A stretch of 47,440 bases of DNA from an uncultured Lachnospiraceae bacterium (GCA_910588285.1 CAJUQB010000034.1:1-47440), one strand, 5' to 3'. Positions 17,128 through 25,593 are shown, numbered from the stretch's first letter. The notes: generated from the sequence alone by a model not told the origin. Numbers and translations: made by a program.

Positions 17128-17171
17128 AAAAAAAGTACAGACAAAGTTGTGTATTTGTACTGTACTTTTTT
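17128..17171. terminator. Bidirectional intrinsic terminator
   Basis: AAAAAAGTACAG (17128-17139 region) pairs with CTGTACTTTTTT (17160-17171), with inner ACAAA/TTTGT pairing. T-runs occur on both strands. It ends the MFS transcript or isolates the response-regulator promoter. Confidence 0.75.
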
Positions 17172-17202
17172 CATCACTGTATGATCTTTTATGCCTAAAA
17201 GC

Positions 17203-18471
17203 CTATTCCTGCGTCGGCTTCACAAACAATACCATCAGGATTCCGATCAGGTCAAATGCCAGAAATACGCCGTATGCTGTAGGTAAATTTGCTGTGCCTA
17301 TGATTCCGATTATGATAAGCGCAGAGCACCGAACCGCCGTATTGATGGGAGAAATAATCTTATTTGCCTGGATAAACCCAAACCGGCCAAAGCAGGTGCC
17401 GATCATAGAGGGAATCAGATTGCCGATCCCTCCGATGCCAACTCCTACAAAAAACGCTGCAAGGATTACCATCGGCGTGGTACCATTCATAAATATCATG
17501 ATCAACAGGGCAATCAAATACCAGATCCCATATAGAACGGAAGCCGTTCTTGTACTGAATCTCTGATCCAGCCATCCCCAGATATAAGAGCCGACTATTC
17601 CGCATATAGCGGCAACCGTCAGCATCTGGACTGCAAATCCAGGCTCCACACCAGTCTGGCAGAGACGCGTCACAAAATTAGATACCAACCCAATGGTTGT
17701 CATCCACATGAAGCCCATTCCCAGACCAATCAGCCATGTATTTCGATTCTTCAAAAGGACAGCACTTGTCAGCTTTTTCGCAGCCTCCTCCTGCTCTACC
17801 CGCAGCCTGTTGGCTGCTGCCAGGTCAATGGGCTGATTATCCGGTGTACATCCAACCTCCTCAGGCGTATTTTTGCACCAAAACCAGCTTACAGCCGCAA
17901 AGACAAAGCAGACAATCCCAAATGCTATGTAGAAGGTCGATATTCCCTTTGGTCCCTGTGCATTGACAAACGCATTCATAACCAGCACAATCGTTGCCGT
18001 GCACAGCGGCAGCCCCATGGAGGCCCAGCCCAGGGCCAGCCCCTTCTTTTTGGGGAACCATATATTCATCAGGTTATTGGGGACAACGCTTAGCTGAACA
18101 CTGCCGGACACAAATACCATCAGCACGATCAGAATCAGGAAAAATGTAAAATTCTGTGTCGTAGCAAACAGGATACAGATAATCCCGGCTAAAATATTTC
18201 CGATTACAGAAATCACCCTGCTCCCCATTTTTGCTGCCAGGATACTGAAGGCAAATGCTGCAATTACGCCAAACCATCCTCCTACGCCAGCCATTGTATT
18301 CATGGTATCAACAGCCGAAGCATCCCATCCACGCAGCTCCGTAAATATACTTGGGAAAAAATTCAGGGTATCGGTAGACAACGCTGCCGCAAGGTAATAG
18401 CTCAGCGCACAGTACAGGATCATGGACCAGCCCCATTTTCCAAAATTACTTTTCGTATCATTCGTATTCAT
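17203..18471 (-). CDS. MFS transporter (OFA-like)
   Basis: About 422 aa with 12 hydrophobic segments. Motifs such as NIWFPKKKGLALGWASMGLP after the fourth helix fit the oxalate/formate antiporter-like branch of the major facilitator superfamily. The chosen ATG at 18471 follows GGGGGAG by 9 nt. It lies 19 nt after the phloretin/DAPG-hydrolase-like gene and is probably co-transcribed; it may import the aromatic substrate or export the released phenolic acid (inference). Confidence 0.88.
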   Translation of the reverse strand: MNTNDTKSNFGKWGWSMILYCALSYYLAAALSTDTLNFFPSIFTELRGWDASAVDTMNTMAGVGGWFGVIAAFAFSILAAKMGSRVISVIGNILAGIICILFATTQNFTFFLILIVLMVFVSGSVQLSVVPNNLMNIWFPKKKGLALGWASMGLPLCTATIVLVMNAFVNAQGPKGISTFYIAFGIVCFVFAAVSWFWCKNTPEEVGCTPDNQPIDLAAANRLRVEQEEAAKKLTSAVLLKNRNTWLIGLGMGFMWMTTIGLVSNFVTRLCQTGVEPGFAVQMLTVAAICGIVGSYIWGWLDQRFSTRTASVLYGIWYLIALLIMIFMNGTTPMVILAAFFVGVGIGGIGNLIPSMIGTCFGRFGFIQANKIISPINTAVRCSALIIIGIIGTANLPTAYGVFLAFDLIGILMVLFVKPTQE

Positions 18472-18490
18472 CCGCTGACCGCTCCCCCTT

Positions 18491-19315
18491 CTACTCCCAG
18501 TTATCCTTCTCTTCTGCATACACCTGAGGCAATAACACGCTCAGGTTTGTAAACTCATTGAAATTGTGGCTCAAAAGCTCTTCGCATACCTTCTGGGGGA
18601 AGGAAGCCCCGCCCGGCATCAGATACTGTGCCTGGCCGTTAATGATATTATAGCCCATCCAGAAACGTGTCCGCAGCTCACAGCCGCCCTCAATGTCCCT
18701 TGCCATATGGGTCATAACAACTGGAAGATGTCCCATGGGCGTCTTGATTTCCACATTTGCGCACACCATAAAGGAGCATGCCTCTGTAAAAATTTTGCTG
18801 GCATCATACCCAAGCTTTGCCGGATCACTGAACCAGAGATACAGGGGCACCGGCGCATCCCCCATTACCAGCGACTCTGTCACTACATGCAGTACATCAT
18901 AGCATTTCTGGGGAATGGGCGTAGCTGGGTCTAAGATCTTTGCCCTGTCTGCAAAGGAAATCTCCAGGTCATAATGGTCATAGGGATCCCAGATTGCATA
19001 CCGAAGCGGATCTACTCCATGCCATCCAAACCACCACTGCAGCATCTCTCCGTTGCTTCCCGGGAAAAAGGTCCGGTTTGCCACAACCGCTCCCCCTTGG
19101 GCTGTCGGAAAAATCCCCTGCTCATCCGGAAGATATCCCGGCTCAAACAATTTGTTTCTGTCATTGATATCCAGACCGTCTTCCATTTTTCCATAGGGAG
19201 CTTTCAGAAAATCCAGCTTCTCCTTTGGCACCGCTGCAAATTCCTTGCTGTAATACTTGTAATAGCTCCTTGCTTTTGACTGTTCCGGCACCGGAACTCT
19301 TGTTGGCTGTCCCAT
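18491..19315 (-). CDS. Phloretin/DAPG hydrolase-like C-C hydrolase
   Basis: 274 aa, the length of phloretin hydrolase from Eubacterium ramulus. Recognised family features are WWFGWHGVDPLRYAIWDP (about residues 92-109), a following acidic/His region, and near the end HNFNEFTNLSVLLPQVY, which holds the His...Glu pair expected to ligate the metal in PhlG. Known members cleave a C-C bond next to a phloroglucinol ring: 2,4-diacetylphloroglucinol, or phloretin to phloroglucinol and 3-(4-hydroxyphenyl)propionate. In a gut anaerobe, flavonoid breakdown is the likelier role. GGAGG precedes the ATG. It is preceded by a LysR gene and followed by an MFS carrier. Confidence 0.8.
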   Translation of the reverse strand: MGQPTRVPVPEQSKARSYYKYYSKEFAAVPKEKLDFLKAPYGKMEDGLDINDRNKLFEPGYLPDEQGIFPTAQGGAVVANRTFFPGSNGEMLQWWFGWHGVDPLRYAIWDPYDHYDLEISFADRAKILDPATPIPQKCYDVLHVVTESLVMGDAPVPLYLWFSDPAKLGYDASKIFTEACSFMVCANVEIKTPMGHLPVVMTHMARDIEGGCELRTRFWMGYNIINGQAQYLMPGGASFPQKVCEELLSHNFNEFTNLSVLLPQVYAEEKDNWE

Positions 19316-19346
19316 AAAATTTCCTCCGTTCTTTTTTGATAAAACA

Positions 19347-19414
19347 ATTATACAATCACTGCCCTCTGTTTCACAAACGAAAGAAAATGCTCCACTTATT
19401 CCTATCTGGAATAA
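19347..19414 (-). promoter_or_regulatory. Promoter with LysR box upstream of the hydrolase gene
   Basis: Minus strand: TTGTGA (19371-19376), 18-bp spacer, TATAAT (19347-19352). About 20 bp upstream of the -35 is TTATTCC-agata-GGAATAA (19396-19414), a perfect 7-bp dyad containing the T-N11-A pattern of LysR-type regulators, near -65 where their recognition site is usually found. Confidence 0.75.
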
Positions 19415-19423
19415 TTTCCTATA

Positions 19424-20311
19424 TCATGAAAAAGCAGCCAGCATATGAGCCACCGCTTCCCTCCTCCTCTTTGGATCCCATGCACAAATAATGCCATTAT
19501 ACGCATCCTCCACCTTGACGCAGACTACCTGGGGATGCTCGATATAATCATAAAATGCATCCACAAGAAGCACCTCCTTCTCCGGCACAAAGAAATGGCG
19601 CAGCGTATTGGCATTGTGATAGATATTCGTACACTTTGGCGTGGCCTGATATTTCTCAAAGCGTTCCCGCAGATCCCGCTCATAGCCAGGCGTCATCGTA
19701 TGGCGGAGTATGGCAAATTCCTCCCCCAGAAGCTCCTCCATGCAAACCGAGCTACGCCCTGCCAGCGGATGGAAGCTGGGCATAAGCACATAAGCATTGC
19801 TTCGCGCTGCCCATTTCCACTGCATCTGATGCTCTTCAATAAAATAGCGTTCAAAATCCGGCAAAAATACCAGGTCATATTCCCCATGCAGCAGCTTTTT
19901 TTCCAGTTCCGTCATGTACTCGCTCTCCACATCCAGGGTCAGGTCCGGCATACATTCCCTGCATTTCCTCCGAATCTCTTCAAAATACCGTTCCGGACGG
20001 GTGGTGCTGGTAAGCCCGATCTTCAATGCACTCTTCTTCCTCTTAAGCAGGGCATAGGCCTGCTCCATCTGTAAGAGCACCTGCTTCCACTGACCGTAGA
20101 TAAGCTCGCCCTCCTCTGTCATCTCCAGACTTCGGGTCGTTCTCCGAAACAGGGGCGTTTCCAATTGCTTTTCCAGCCGGGCAATGCTTTTGCTCACAGC
20201 CGACTGGGTCATGTGCAGACACATGCTGGCAGCCAGGAAGCCTCCCTGCTCCACAACCGCAGCGAAAACAGTCATTTGATTGATTGTGATCGATAACCAT
20301 TCTTCATTCAT
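19424..20311 (-). CDS. LysR-family transcriptional regulator
   Basis: 295 aa. N-terminal helix-turn-helix (about residues 10-68) with FLAASMCLHMTQSAVSKSIA and LFRRTTRSLEMTEEG; a LysR substrate-binding fold follows. Its ATG overlaps the sdaAA stop by 4 nt, so it can be co-transcribed with the serine dehydratase genes. A LysR box lies between its end and the hydrolase gene, so the more likely target is the hydrolase-MFS pair (inference from site placement). No divergent gene is present, which is unusual for this family. Confidence 0.92.
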   Translation of the reverse strand: MNEEWLSITINQMTVFAAVVEQGGFLAASMCLHMTQSAVSKSIARLEKQLETPLFRRTTRSLEMTEEGELIYGQWKQVLLQMEQAYALLKRKKSALKIGLTSTTRPERYFEEIRRKCRECMPDLTLDVESEYMTELEKKLLHGEYDLVFLPDFERYFIEEHQMQWKWAARSNAYVLMPSFHPLAGRSSVCMEELLGEEFAILRHTMTPGYERDLRERFEKYQATPKCTNIYHNANTLRHFFVPEKEVLLVDAFYDYIEHPQVVCVKVEDAYNGIICAWDPKRRREAVAHMLAAFS

Positions 20312-21180
20312 ACTGTATTCATCCGAGCTACAATATCCATAGCCCTGGGGCTCCCTGCCACGCCGCCGATTCCGGTCTCACGGAGGCTCACATCCATCTT
20401 ATCTCCCACCTCTTTCATTGCATCAATTACTTGATCCACCGGAATCTGACTCTCAATTCCAGCCAAAGACATATCCGCAGCCGCAATCGCATTGAAGGCT
20501 CCGCTGACATTGCGCTTCACACAGGGAACCTCCACCAGTCCGCCCACCGGGTCACAGACCAGCCCCATAAGATTCTTGAGCGCCATCGCGCAGGCATGTC
20601 CGATCTGAGCCGTACTTCCGCCTTTGACATAGCAGATCGCAGCTGCCGCCATACCGGAGCCAGAACCAATCTCAGCCTGGCACCCGCCGGATGCACCTGC
20701 AAGATATGCCCGGTTCGCTATGATCTGCCCGATCCCTGCTGCCACGTACAGCGCCTTTATCATCATCTCCTCCAAAACATCATACTCCCGGTAATACGTC
20801 ACAAGCACGGCAGGCACAACCCCGCAGGCGCCCGCAGTAGGCGCTGCAACAATCCGTTTCATACAGGCATTGTTGCAGCCCATCTTAAGCGCGTTTCCCA
20901 TAACCTTTGCCATAAAATCTCCGCACAGCGTATCCTTCGTCTCCCGATAAGCATCCATGAGTCCGCCTTCTCTTCCTACCATCCGGCTGCCGGACATAAG
21001 ATCCGGGTCATACGAATCCAGGCTGTCAAGCATTGCATGCCACATGCGCTTCATTTCATCCCAGGAATCCTCCTCCGAAACCGCCCGTTCATTCCCATCC
21101 TCCAGCTGAACCGCCTTCCAGAACTCGATTCCTTCCTTTTCACATCTTTCCTGTGCCTCTTCCATTGACTGATAAGACAT
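20308..21180 (-). CDS. sdaAA: L-serine ammonia-lyase, iron-sulfur, alpha subunit
   Basis: 290 aa. Strong family match: APTAGACGVVPAVLVTYY, GASGGCQAEIGSGSGMAAAA and the Cys-containing VCDPVGGLVEVPC provide the 4Fe-4S cluster cysteines. With the beta subunit it converts L-serine to pyruvate and ammonia in the cytoplasm. GAGAGG precedes the ATG. It lies 27 nt after sdaAB and overlaps the LysR gene. The oxygen-sensitive cluster fits an anaerobe. Confidence 0.96.
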   Translation of the reverse strand: MSYQSMEEAQERCEKEGIEFWKAVQLEDGNERAVSEEDSWDEMKRMWHAMLDSLDSYDPDLMSGSRMVGREGGLMDAYRETKDTLCGDFMAKVMGNALKMGCNNACMKRIVAAPTAGACGVVPAVLVTYYREYDVLEEMMIKALYVAAGIGQIIANRAYLAGASGGCQAEIGSGSGMAAAAICYVKGGSTAQIGHACAMALKNLMGLVCDPVGGLVEVPCVKRNVSGAFNAIAAADMSLAGIESQIPVDQVIDAMKEVGDKMDVSLRETGIGGVAGSPRAMDIVARMNTV

Positions 21181-21207
21181 GTCCTCTCTATCCTCGCTTT
21201 CTAAACA

Positions 21208-21870
21208 TTAATTCGCATGCAGAAATTTCACTCGGATGATCCCTTCCTTGCTCCGCAGTTCATCCACAGTCTCTTGCGGCACCACCTGGTCCGTCTCCAC
21301 AACCATAATGGCAGACCCTCCCCGCTTCTCCCGAAATACCTGCATGGTAGCAATATTGACCATCGCCCGGCTCAGTGCGCCTGTTATATCCGTAATCCGC
21401 CCTGGTTCGTCTATATTTCGAATCATTAAGGTATTGCTCTCCCCGCTGAAATCCACGTCAATCCCATCTACCTTACAGACTCGGATCCTTCCTCCGCCGA
21501 TGGAATATGCCTGAATCTTCATTGTATCCAGACCTTCTGCCTCCATGACGATCTGCGCTGTATTCGGATGTGCCTCCCGGATATCCCTGGCGCTAATCGT
21601 GAACTCCATGCCCTCCTCCCGGGCGATCTGAAAGCTGTCCGGTATCCTCATGTCATCCGGCTTCATTCCCAATAGTCCTGCAATCAGCGCCTTGTCCGTG
21701 CCATGCCCCTTCCCGGTTGCCGCAAAGGAACCGTGCAGATATACTGTCGCCCTCTCCGGCTGCCTTCCGAAGAGCTGCCTTGCAATCATCCCAATCCGTG
21801 CCGCTCCCGCTGTATGGGAGCTGGACGGTCCCACCATCACAGGTCCTAAGATATCAAATATACTTGCCAT
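21208..21870 (-). CDS. sdaAB: L-serine ammonia-lyase, iron-sulfur, beta subunit
   Basis: 220 aa. The N-terminal half carries GPSSSHTAGAARIG, typical of the serine dehydratase beta chain; the C-terminal ~75 residues form an ACT domain (IRNIDEPGRITDITGALS) that may bind serine. First gene of the sda operon, with a promoter-like sequence 45-75 nt upstream. Confidence 0.96.
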   Translation of the reverse strand: MASIFDILGPVMVGPSSSHTAGAARIGMIARQLFGRQPERATVYLHGSFAATGKGHGTDKALIAGLLGMKPDDMRIPDSFQIAREEGMEFTISARDIREAHPNTAQIVMEAEGLDTMKIQAYSIGGGRIRVCKVDGIDVDFSGESNTLMIRNIDEPGRITDITGALSRAMVNIATMQVFREKRGGSAIMVVETDQVVPQETVDELRSKEGIIRVKFLHAN

Positions 21871-21915
21871 TCTACCCCCGCCTTTCTTCTTTCTTCTCCA
21901 AGACTACATTTTTTT

Positions 21916-21944
21916 ATTATACTTCCAATTGGCATTGCCGGCAA
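21916..21944 (-). promoter_or_regulatory. Likely sdaAB promoter
   Basis: Minus strand TTGCCG (21939-21944), 17-bp spacer, TATAAT (21916-21921), about 45 nt before the sdaAB ATG. The -10 is consensus and the -35 matches four of six. Confidence 0.6.
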
Positions 21945-21984
21945 TCCCAGATTTTAATTTTATACACGATTTCCCGCTGGTTTC

Positions 21985-22134
21985 GTTACAATTCACGGCC
22001 TGACCGGCCGCGAACTGTAACGCATCCAGCCCATTGAAAAGTCGCCTGACGGCGAGGGGCTGGATGCACGCAACCGCTATTTTACTGGCCGGATGCCTTG
22101 CAGCAGGGTGCAAGGCACCGTGAACTATAACCTG
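21985..22134. repeat. Composite palindromic intergenic repeat, copy 2
   Basis: Three structures in a row. 21985-22021 is a dyad GTTACA...TGTAAC with TTC/GAA and CGGCC/GGCCG steps. 22022-22067 is an 11-bp stem GCATCCAGCCC with its complement, enclosing a TCGCC/GGCGA stem. 22073-22134 is nearly identical to window positions 1-62. The gap between sdaAB and blaI holds this repeat, the sdaAB promoter and the blaI promoter; I see no gene there. Confidence 0.75.
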
Positions 22135-22153
22135 GTTTCAGCCCAAAATCTCA

Positions 22154-22200
22154 TTGACATGCTTCCCCCTATCCCCTATAATATTCTTATTACAAATGTA
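22154..22200 (+). promoter_or_regulatory. blaI promoter with BlaI operator
   Basis: Consensus TTGACA (22154-22159), 17-bp spacer, TATAAT (22177-22182), then the BlaI-type operator TACAAATGTA (22191-22200) inside the wider palindrome TATTACAAATGTAATA, before the ribosome site. This is a classic self-repressed layout. Confidence 0.88.
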
Positions 22201-22225
22201 ATATTTCAAACAGGAGGAATGAACT

Positions 22226-22612
22226 TTGAGAACCTTGCCCCAGATTTCCGAAGCTGAATACGAAGTTATGAAAATTGTCTGGAAACACGCGCCGATCAGC
22301 ACCAATGAGATCACTGAGCGCCTGCTGCAAACCACTTCCTGGAGCCCCAAAACCATCCAGACCCTGATCAAGCGCTTAGTGAACAAAAACATCCTCACCT
22401 ACGAAAAACAGAGCCGGGTATTTGTCTACACCCCTTTGGTGAACAAGGATGAATATATCGGCCAGGAGAGCAGCTCGTTCTTGAACCGCTTCTATGACGG
22501 CGATATTTCCGCCATGGTATCTGCTTATATGGATCACGATCAATTATCGGAAAAGGAGATCAGCACCCTCCGCTCCCTTCTGTCCGAAAATTCCAAAAAG
22601 GGAGGCGCCTGA
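22226..22612 (+). CDS. blaI: BlaI/MecI-family repressor
   Basis: 128 aa. A winged helix (ISEAEYEVMKIVWKHAPISTNEI..., SPKTIQTLIKRLVNKNIL) and a C-terminal dimerisation helix region are visible, as in BlaI/MecI repressors cut by BlaR1. The start is TTG at 22226, 8 nt after GGAGG. The blaR1 ATG follows one base after its stop. Operators with the same TACA-N2-TGTA core occur in its own promoter and before the beta-lactamase gene. Confidence 0.93.
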   Translation: MRTLPQISEAEYEVMKIVWKHAPISTNEITERLLQTTSWSPKTIQTLIKRLVNKNILTYEKQSRVFVYTPLVNKDEYIGQESSSFLNRFYDGDISAMVSAYMDHDQLSEKEISTLRSLLSENSKKGGA

Positions 22613-22613
22613 C

Positions 22614-24401
22614 ATGGGAGATTACGCGGTTCAGTTCCTGATATGCAATGCTTTGATCTGCCCTGTGGCCGTCATGCTCCTGGCTGTCAAGCGCCTGCTC
22701 CGAAAAAGCCTCACAGGCCGGATGCAGTATCTCCTGTGGTTCCCATTCCTGGGGCTTCTGGCCGTCCCCTTTCTGCCCCTGGAAGCCCTTCCGCTCTCTT
22801 CCTGGCTGAAGGCCTTTCGGCCGGTATCCGCTCCTCCCCTGGAATCTGCCATGGAGGGAGCCGCCGCACTGCCTCCTGCCGGGGCTTTGGGATGGATGGA
22901 GGATTTTGCCATGACTGTCAGCGAGCAGGCGTCCCCTGGCATCGGGCTTTTGCTGTTTGCCCTGTGGATGGCCGGCATAGCCGCAATGACAGGGCTGACG
23001 CTGCTTTCTGTCCTCCGGTTCCATGGGATCAAACGGTCCGCCCTGCCCCTGCAGAGCCCTGTCCTGCGCAGGCTGTATCAGGACTGCCTCTTGGAAATGG
23101 GCATTCCTCGGCCTCTCCCCATTTACAGCACTGCCTTTTTAACCACCCCTGTTATCGCAGGGCTTTTTCGTCCATGTATTTATCTGCCCATCCATGTAAT
23201 TTCCGACTGCCCGCCAAGGGATATCCGCTATATGCTGCTCCATGAGCTGTCCCATTACAGGCGCCGGGATTATGTGGTGAATTGCCTGATGCATATGGTT
23301 CGGATTCTGTACTGGTTCAACCCTGCTGTATGGTACGCACTAAGGGAAATGAAAACAGACCGGGAAATCGCCTGCGATGCCCATGTCCTTGGCATGCTGG
23401 AGGCAGACGCCTATGAAAGCTACGGCACTACGCTGATTGACCTTGCCCAAAAGGTATCCCGCTCTGCCTTCCCCTTTGTCATTGGCATCAACGGAGGTAT
23501 GGCCCAGATGAAAAAACGCATCTTACATATTGCCAGGTATCAAAAAGCCTCCCCCAGGCAAGCCCTTCTTGGGTCCTTTTCCTGTATTGCAATCGCTGTT
23601 TTCATGCTGGGCTTTGTTCCTTTTCTGTCCATTGGGGCAGCTGACCGCAGCCGCTATGCCTTTCGGGAGCAGGGCCGAACCATTTCTGCTCTTGACCTGC
23701 AGGATTTCTTCGGCCAGAGCAGGGGCAGCTTTGTGCTGTATGACGCCCAGAATCACACGTGGCAGATTTACAACCAGGAGCTTGCCCAGGAACGGACAGC
23801 ACCTGTCTCCACCTACAAAATATACAGCGCCCTGCTGGGGCTGGAGGCGGGAATCATCTCGCCAGAGCATTCCCGTCTCCCCTGGGACGGCCGGCAGTAT
23901 GACCTTCCCTCATGGAATCGGGATCAGGAGCTGCCCTCTGCCATGGAGCATTCCGTCAACTGGTATTTCCAGGCCATTGACAGGCAGGCGGGCCTGCCTG
24001 CAATCCAGGATTTCATTGAAGAGATCGGCTATGGCAGCTGTACGGCTGGTGAAGATATTGCCTCTTATTGGGCGGATTCCTCCCTGGTGATCTCCCCCAT
24101 CGAGCAGGTGGAAATGCTTCAGAAGCTCTACTGCAACCAATTTGGGTTTTCCCAGGAAAATATCCAGGCAGTGAAGGATTCCCTTTTTCTGTACACAGAA
24201 GGCCACAGTGCAGTTTACGGGAAGACCGGCACTGGGAACGCAGATGGAAAAAATATCCTTGGATGGTTCATCGGCTTCCTGGAACAGGAGGATCATGTCT
24301 ATTTCTTTGCCACAAATATTCGGGATGGGGAGCTGGCCTTTGGCTCGGCTGCAGCGGAGCTGACGTTTTCCATCCTATCGGGCTTGGGTGTTCTGGATTA
24401 G
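22614..24401 (+). CDS. blaR1: BlaR1 beta-lactam sensor-transducer (M56 peptidase plus class D-like sensor)
   Basis: 595 aa from ATG 22614 with GGGAGG upstream. Membrane helices and the zinc-protease site HELSH (in LLHELSHYRRRDYVV, about residue 212) form the N-terminal transducer; the last ~245 residues form a penicillin-recognising domain with STYK active serine, SVN, YGS, KTG (AVYGKTGTG) and WFIGF. Beta-lactam acylation outside is known in this family to trigger cleavage of BlaI inside. Convergent with the beta-lactamase gene; the stop codons overlap. Confidence 0.93.
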   Translation: MGDYAVQFLICNALICPVAVMLLAVKRLLRKSLTGRMQYLLWFPFLGLLAVPFLPLEALPLSSWLKAFRPVSAPPLESAMEGAAALPPAGALGWMEDFAMTVSEQASPGIGLLLFALWMAGIAAMTGLTLLSVLRFHGIKRSALPLQSPVLRRLYQDCLLEMGIPRPLPIYSTAFLTTPVIAGLFRPCIYLPIHVISDCPPRDIRYMLLHELSHYRRRDYVVNCLMHMVRILYWFNPAVWYALREMKTDREIACDAHVLGMLEADAYESYGTTLIDLAQKVSRSAFPFVIGINGGMAQMKKRILHIARYQKASPRQALLGSFSCIAIAVFMLGFVPFLSIGAADRSRYAFREQGRTISALDLQDFFGQSRGSFVLYDAQNHTWQIYNQELAQERTAPVSTYKIYSALLGLEAGIISPEHSRLPWDGRQYDLPSWNRDQELPSAMEHSVNWYFQAIDRQAGLPAIQDFIEEIGYGSCTAGEDIASYWADSSLVISPIEQVEMLQKLYCNQFGFSQENIQAVKDSLFLYTEGHSAVYGKTGTGNADGKNILGWFIGFLEQEDHVYFFATNIRDGELAFGSAAAELTFSILSGLGVLD

Positions 24402-25447
24402 GGGATGATACAAGCTGGACCATCCCAGTAATCCTGCACCAGCTGAATTGCAATCTCCTTTGCCCGGGTGCTGGATGCATCCTGGCGTTCTGTCTGCCCA
24501 AGATAGACACAGAAATAAATTGCTTCCCCCTCCCTTTCCGAAAATCCGGCAAACCAGGCATCCGCCAGCACTCCCCCTGTCTTGCCCATGCCGGTCTTCC
24601 CATAGATGGAAACACCTGTTTCATCCGGCCCCTCTGTCAGCATGACCTGGCGCAGGGCGTCTTGCGCTGCGGATGAATAGACGGACGATTCCCCAAAGAT
24701 GCGCGCCATCACCTCTGTCTGCTCCCTGGGAGAAATTGCCAGGGACGACTCAATCCAGAATCCCGTCAATGCCCGGTTACTGTTATTGGTATTCTGCCGC
24801 CCCTCCCAATCCGAGCAATCACAATTCCCATAGGCAAGGCCAAGAAGCTCCTCCTGCATCCGCTCCGGCCCAATCTCGTCTATGACCTCCCGAAAATACC
24901 AGACACAGGATTCCCGGAAGGCTTCCCTAAAATCAATATCACGGTTCCATTCTTCCTTCCAAAATGTCTCCCCGCTCCATTTGCGGACAGAATTGTCCGG
25001 TTCGATGATCCCCTCCTCCAGGGCAATCAGGGAAGAGATAATTTTGAAGGTGGAGCAGGGCGAATGTCTTGCTTCTGCCAGCCCACGATTGTATACCGTA
25101 TACTGCCGGGCGGAAGCATCGAATAAAACCGCTGCCCCAGGAAGGCCGTCAAAATAATCTGACCAGTCTGCTTCTGCGGTCTTGGCTTCTATGGATCCGG
25201 TTTCTATGGATCCGGTTTCTATGGATCCGATTTCCACTGGTCCTTCTTCCAGCATTTGCACTGCTGTTCGTTCCAGTTCTGTCCCCAGTGCTTCCGAAAG
25301 CATCCCGGCGATGATATCCGGTCCTTTCCCAATGTCAGTTTTGCCGGAGCAGCCAGCCAGGACAAATACGCCCAGCCCAGCGAAGCAGATTTGTTTTATT
25401 TGTTTTATTTGTTTTACTTGTTTAACCGTATTGGAATGTTTTTTCAT
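24398..25447 (-). CDS. bla: Class D (OXA-like) beta-lactamase lipoprotein
   Basis: 349 aa. Lipobox VLAGC (about residue 33) predicts membrane anchoring. All class D motifs are intact: STFK (catalytic Ser and Lys), SCV (S-x-V), YGN, KTG (IYGKTGMG) and WFAGF. It hydrolyses beta-lactams outside the membrane. The N-terminal region has two oddities: a KQVKQIKQIKQ run before the signal core and a threefold SIETG repeat (15-bp units around 25188-25232) in the linker. AAGGAGG precedes the ATG. It is encoded convergently with blaR1 and has BlaI operators in its promoter, so it should be inducible. It is related to clostridial class D enzymes; the spectrum cannot be predicted. Confidence 0.93.
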   Translation of the reverse strand: MKKHSNTVKQVKQIKQIKQICFAGLGVFVLAGCSGKTDIGKGPDIIAGMLSEALGTELERTAVQMLEEGPVEIGSIETGSIETGSIEAKTAEADWSDYFDGLPGAAVLFDASARQYTVYNRGLAEARHSPCSTFKIISSLIALEEGIIEPDNSVRKWSGETFWKEEWNRDIDFREAFRESCVWYFREVIDEIGPERMQEELLGLAYGNCDCSDWEGRQNTNNSNRALTGFWIESSLAISPREQTEVMARIFGESSVYSSAAQDALRQVMLTEGPDETGVSIYGKTGMGKTGGVLADAWFAGFSEREGEAIYFCVYLGQTERQDASSTRAKEIAIQLVQDYWDGPACIIP

Positions 25448-25499
25448 ATGTCCTCCTTGGAAATCATTTTCAGATAAATCGATTCTGGGTTTCTAATCT

Positions 25500-25551
25500 T
25501 ACAAATGTAGGATTCCATTCAAATATTACATTAGTAAGATTTGAATGTCAA
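25500..25551 (-). promoter_or_regulatory. Beta-lactamase promoter with two BlaI operators
   Basis: Minus strand TTGACA (25546-25551), 17-bp spacer, TAATAT (25523-25528). One operator, TACAAATGTA (25500-25509), is identical to that of blaI; a second, imperfect one (25527-25536) overlaps the -10 and spacer. Confidence 0.85.
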
Positions 25552-25593
25552 GAAAAACATATGAAATCATAAAAGATTCTTTTCATTCTTCTA

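Noticed and set aside
25180..25440. Possible CRISPR-like repeats
   Set aside because: The units are directly adjacent without spacers and are coding repeats in the beta-lactamase gene. No cas gene is present.
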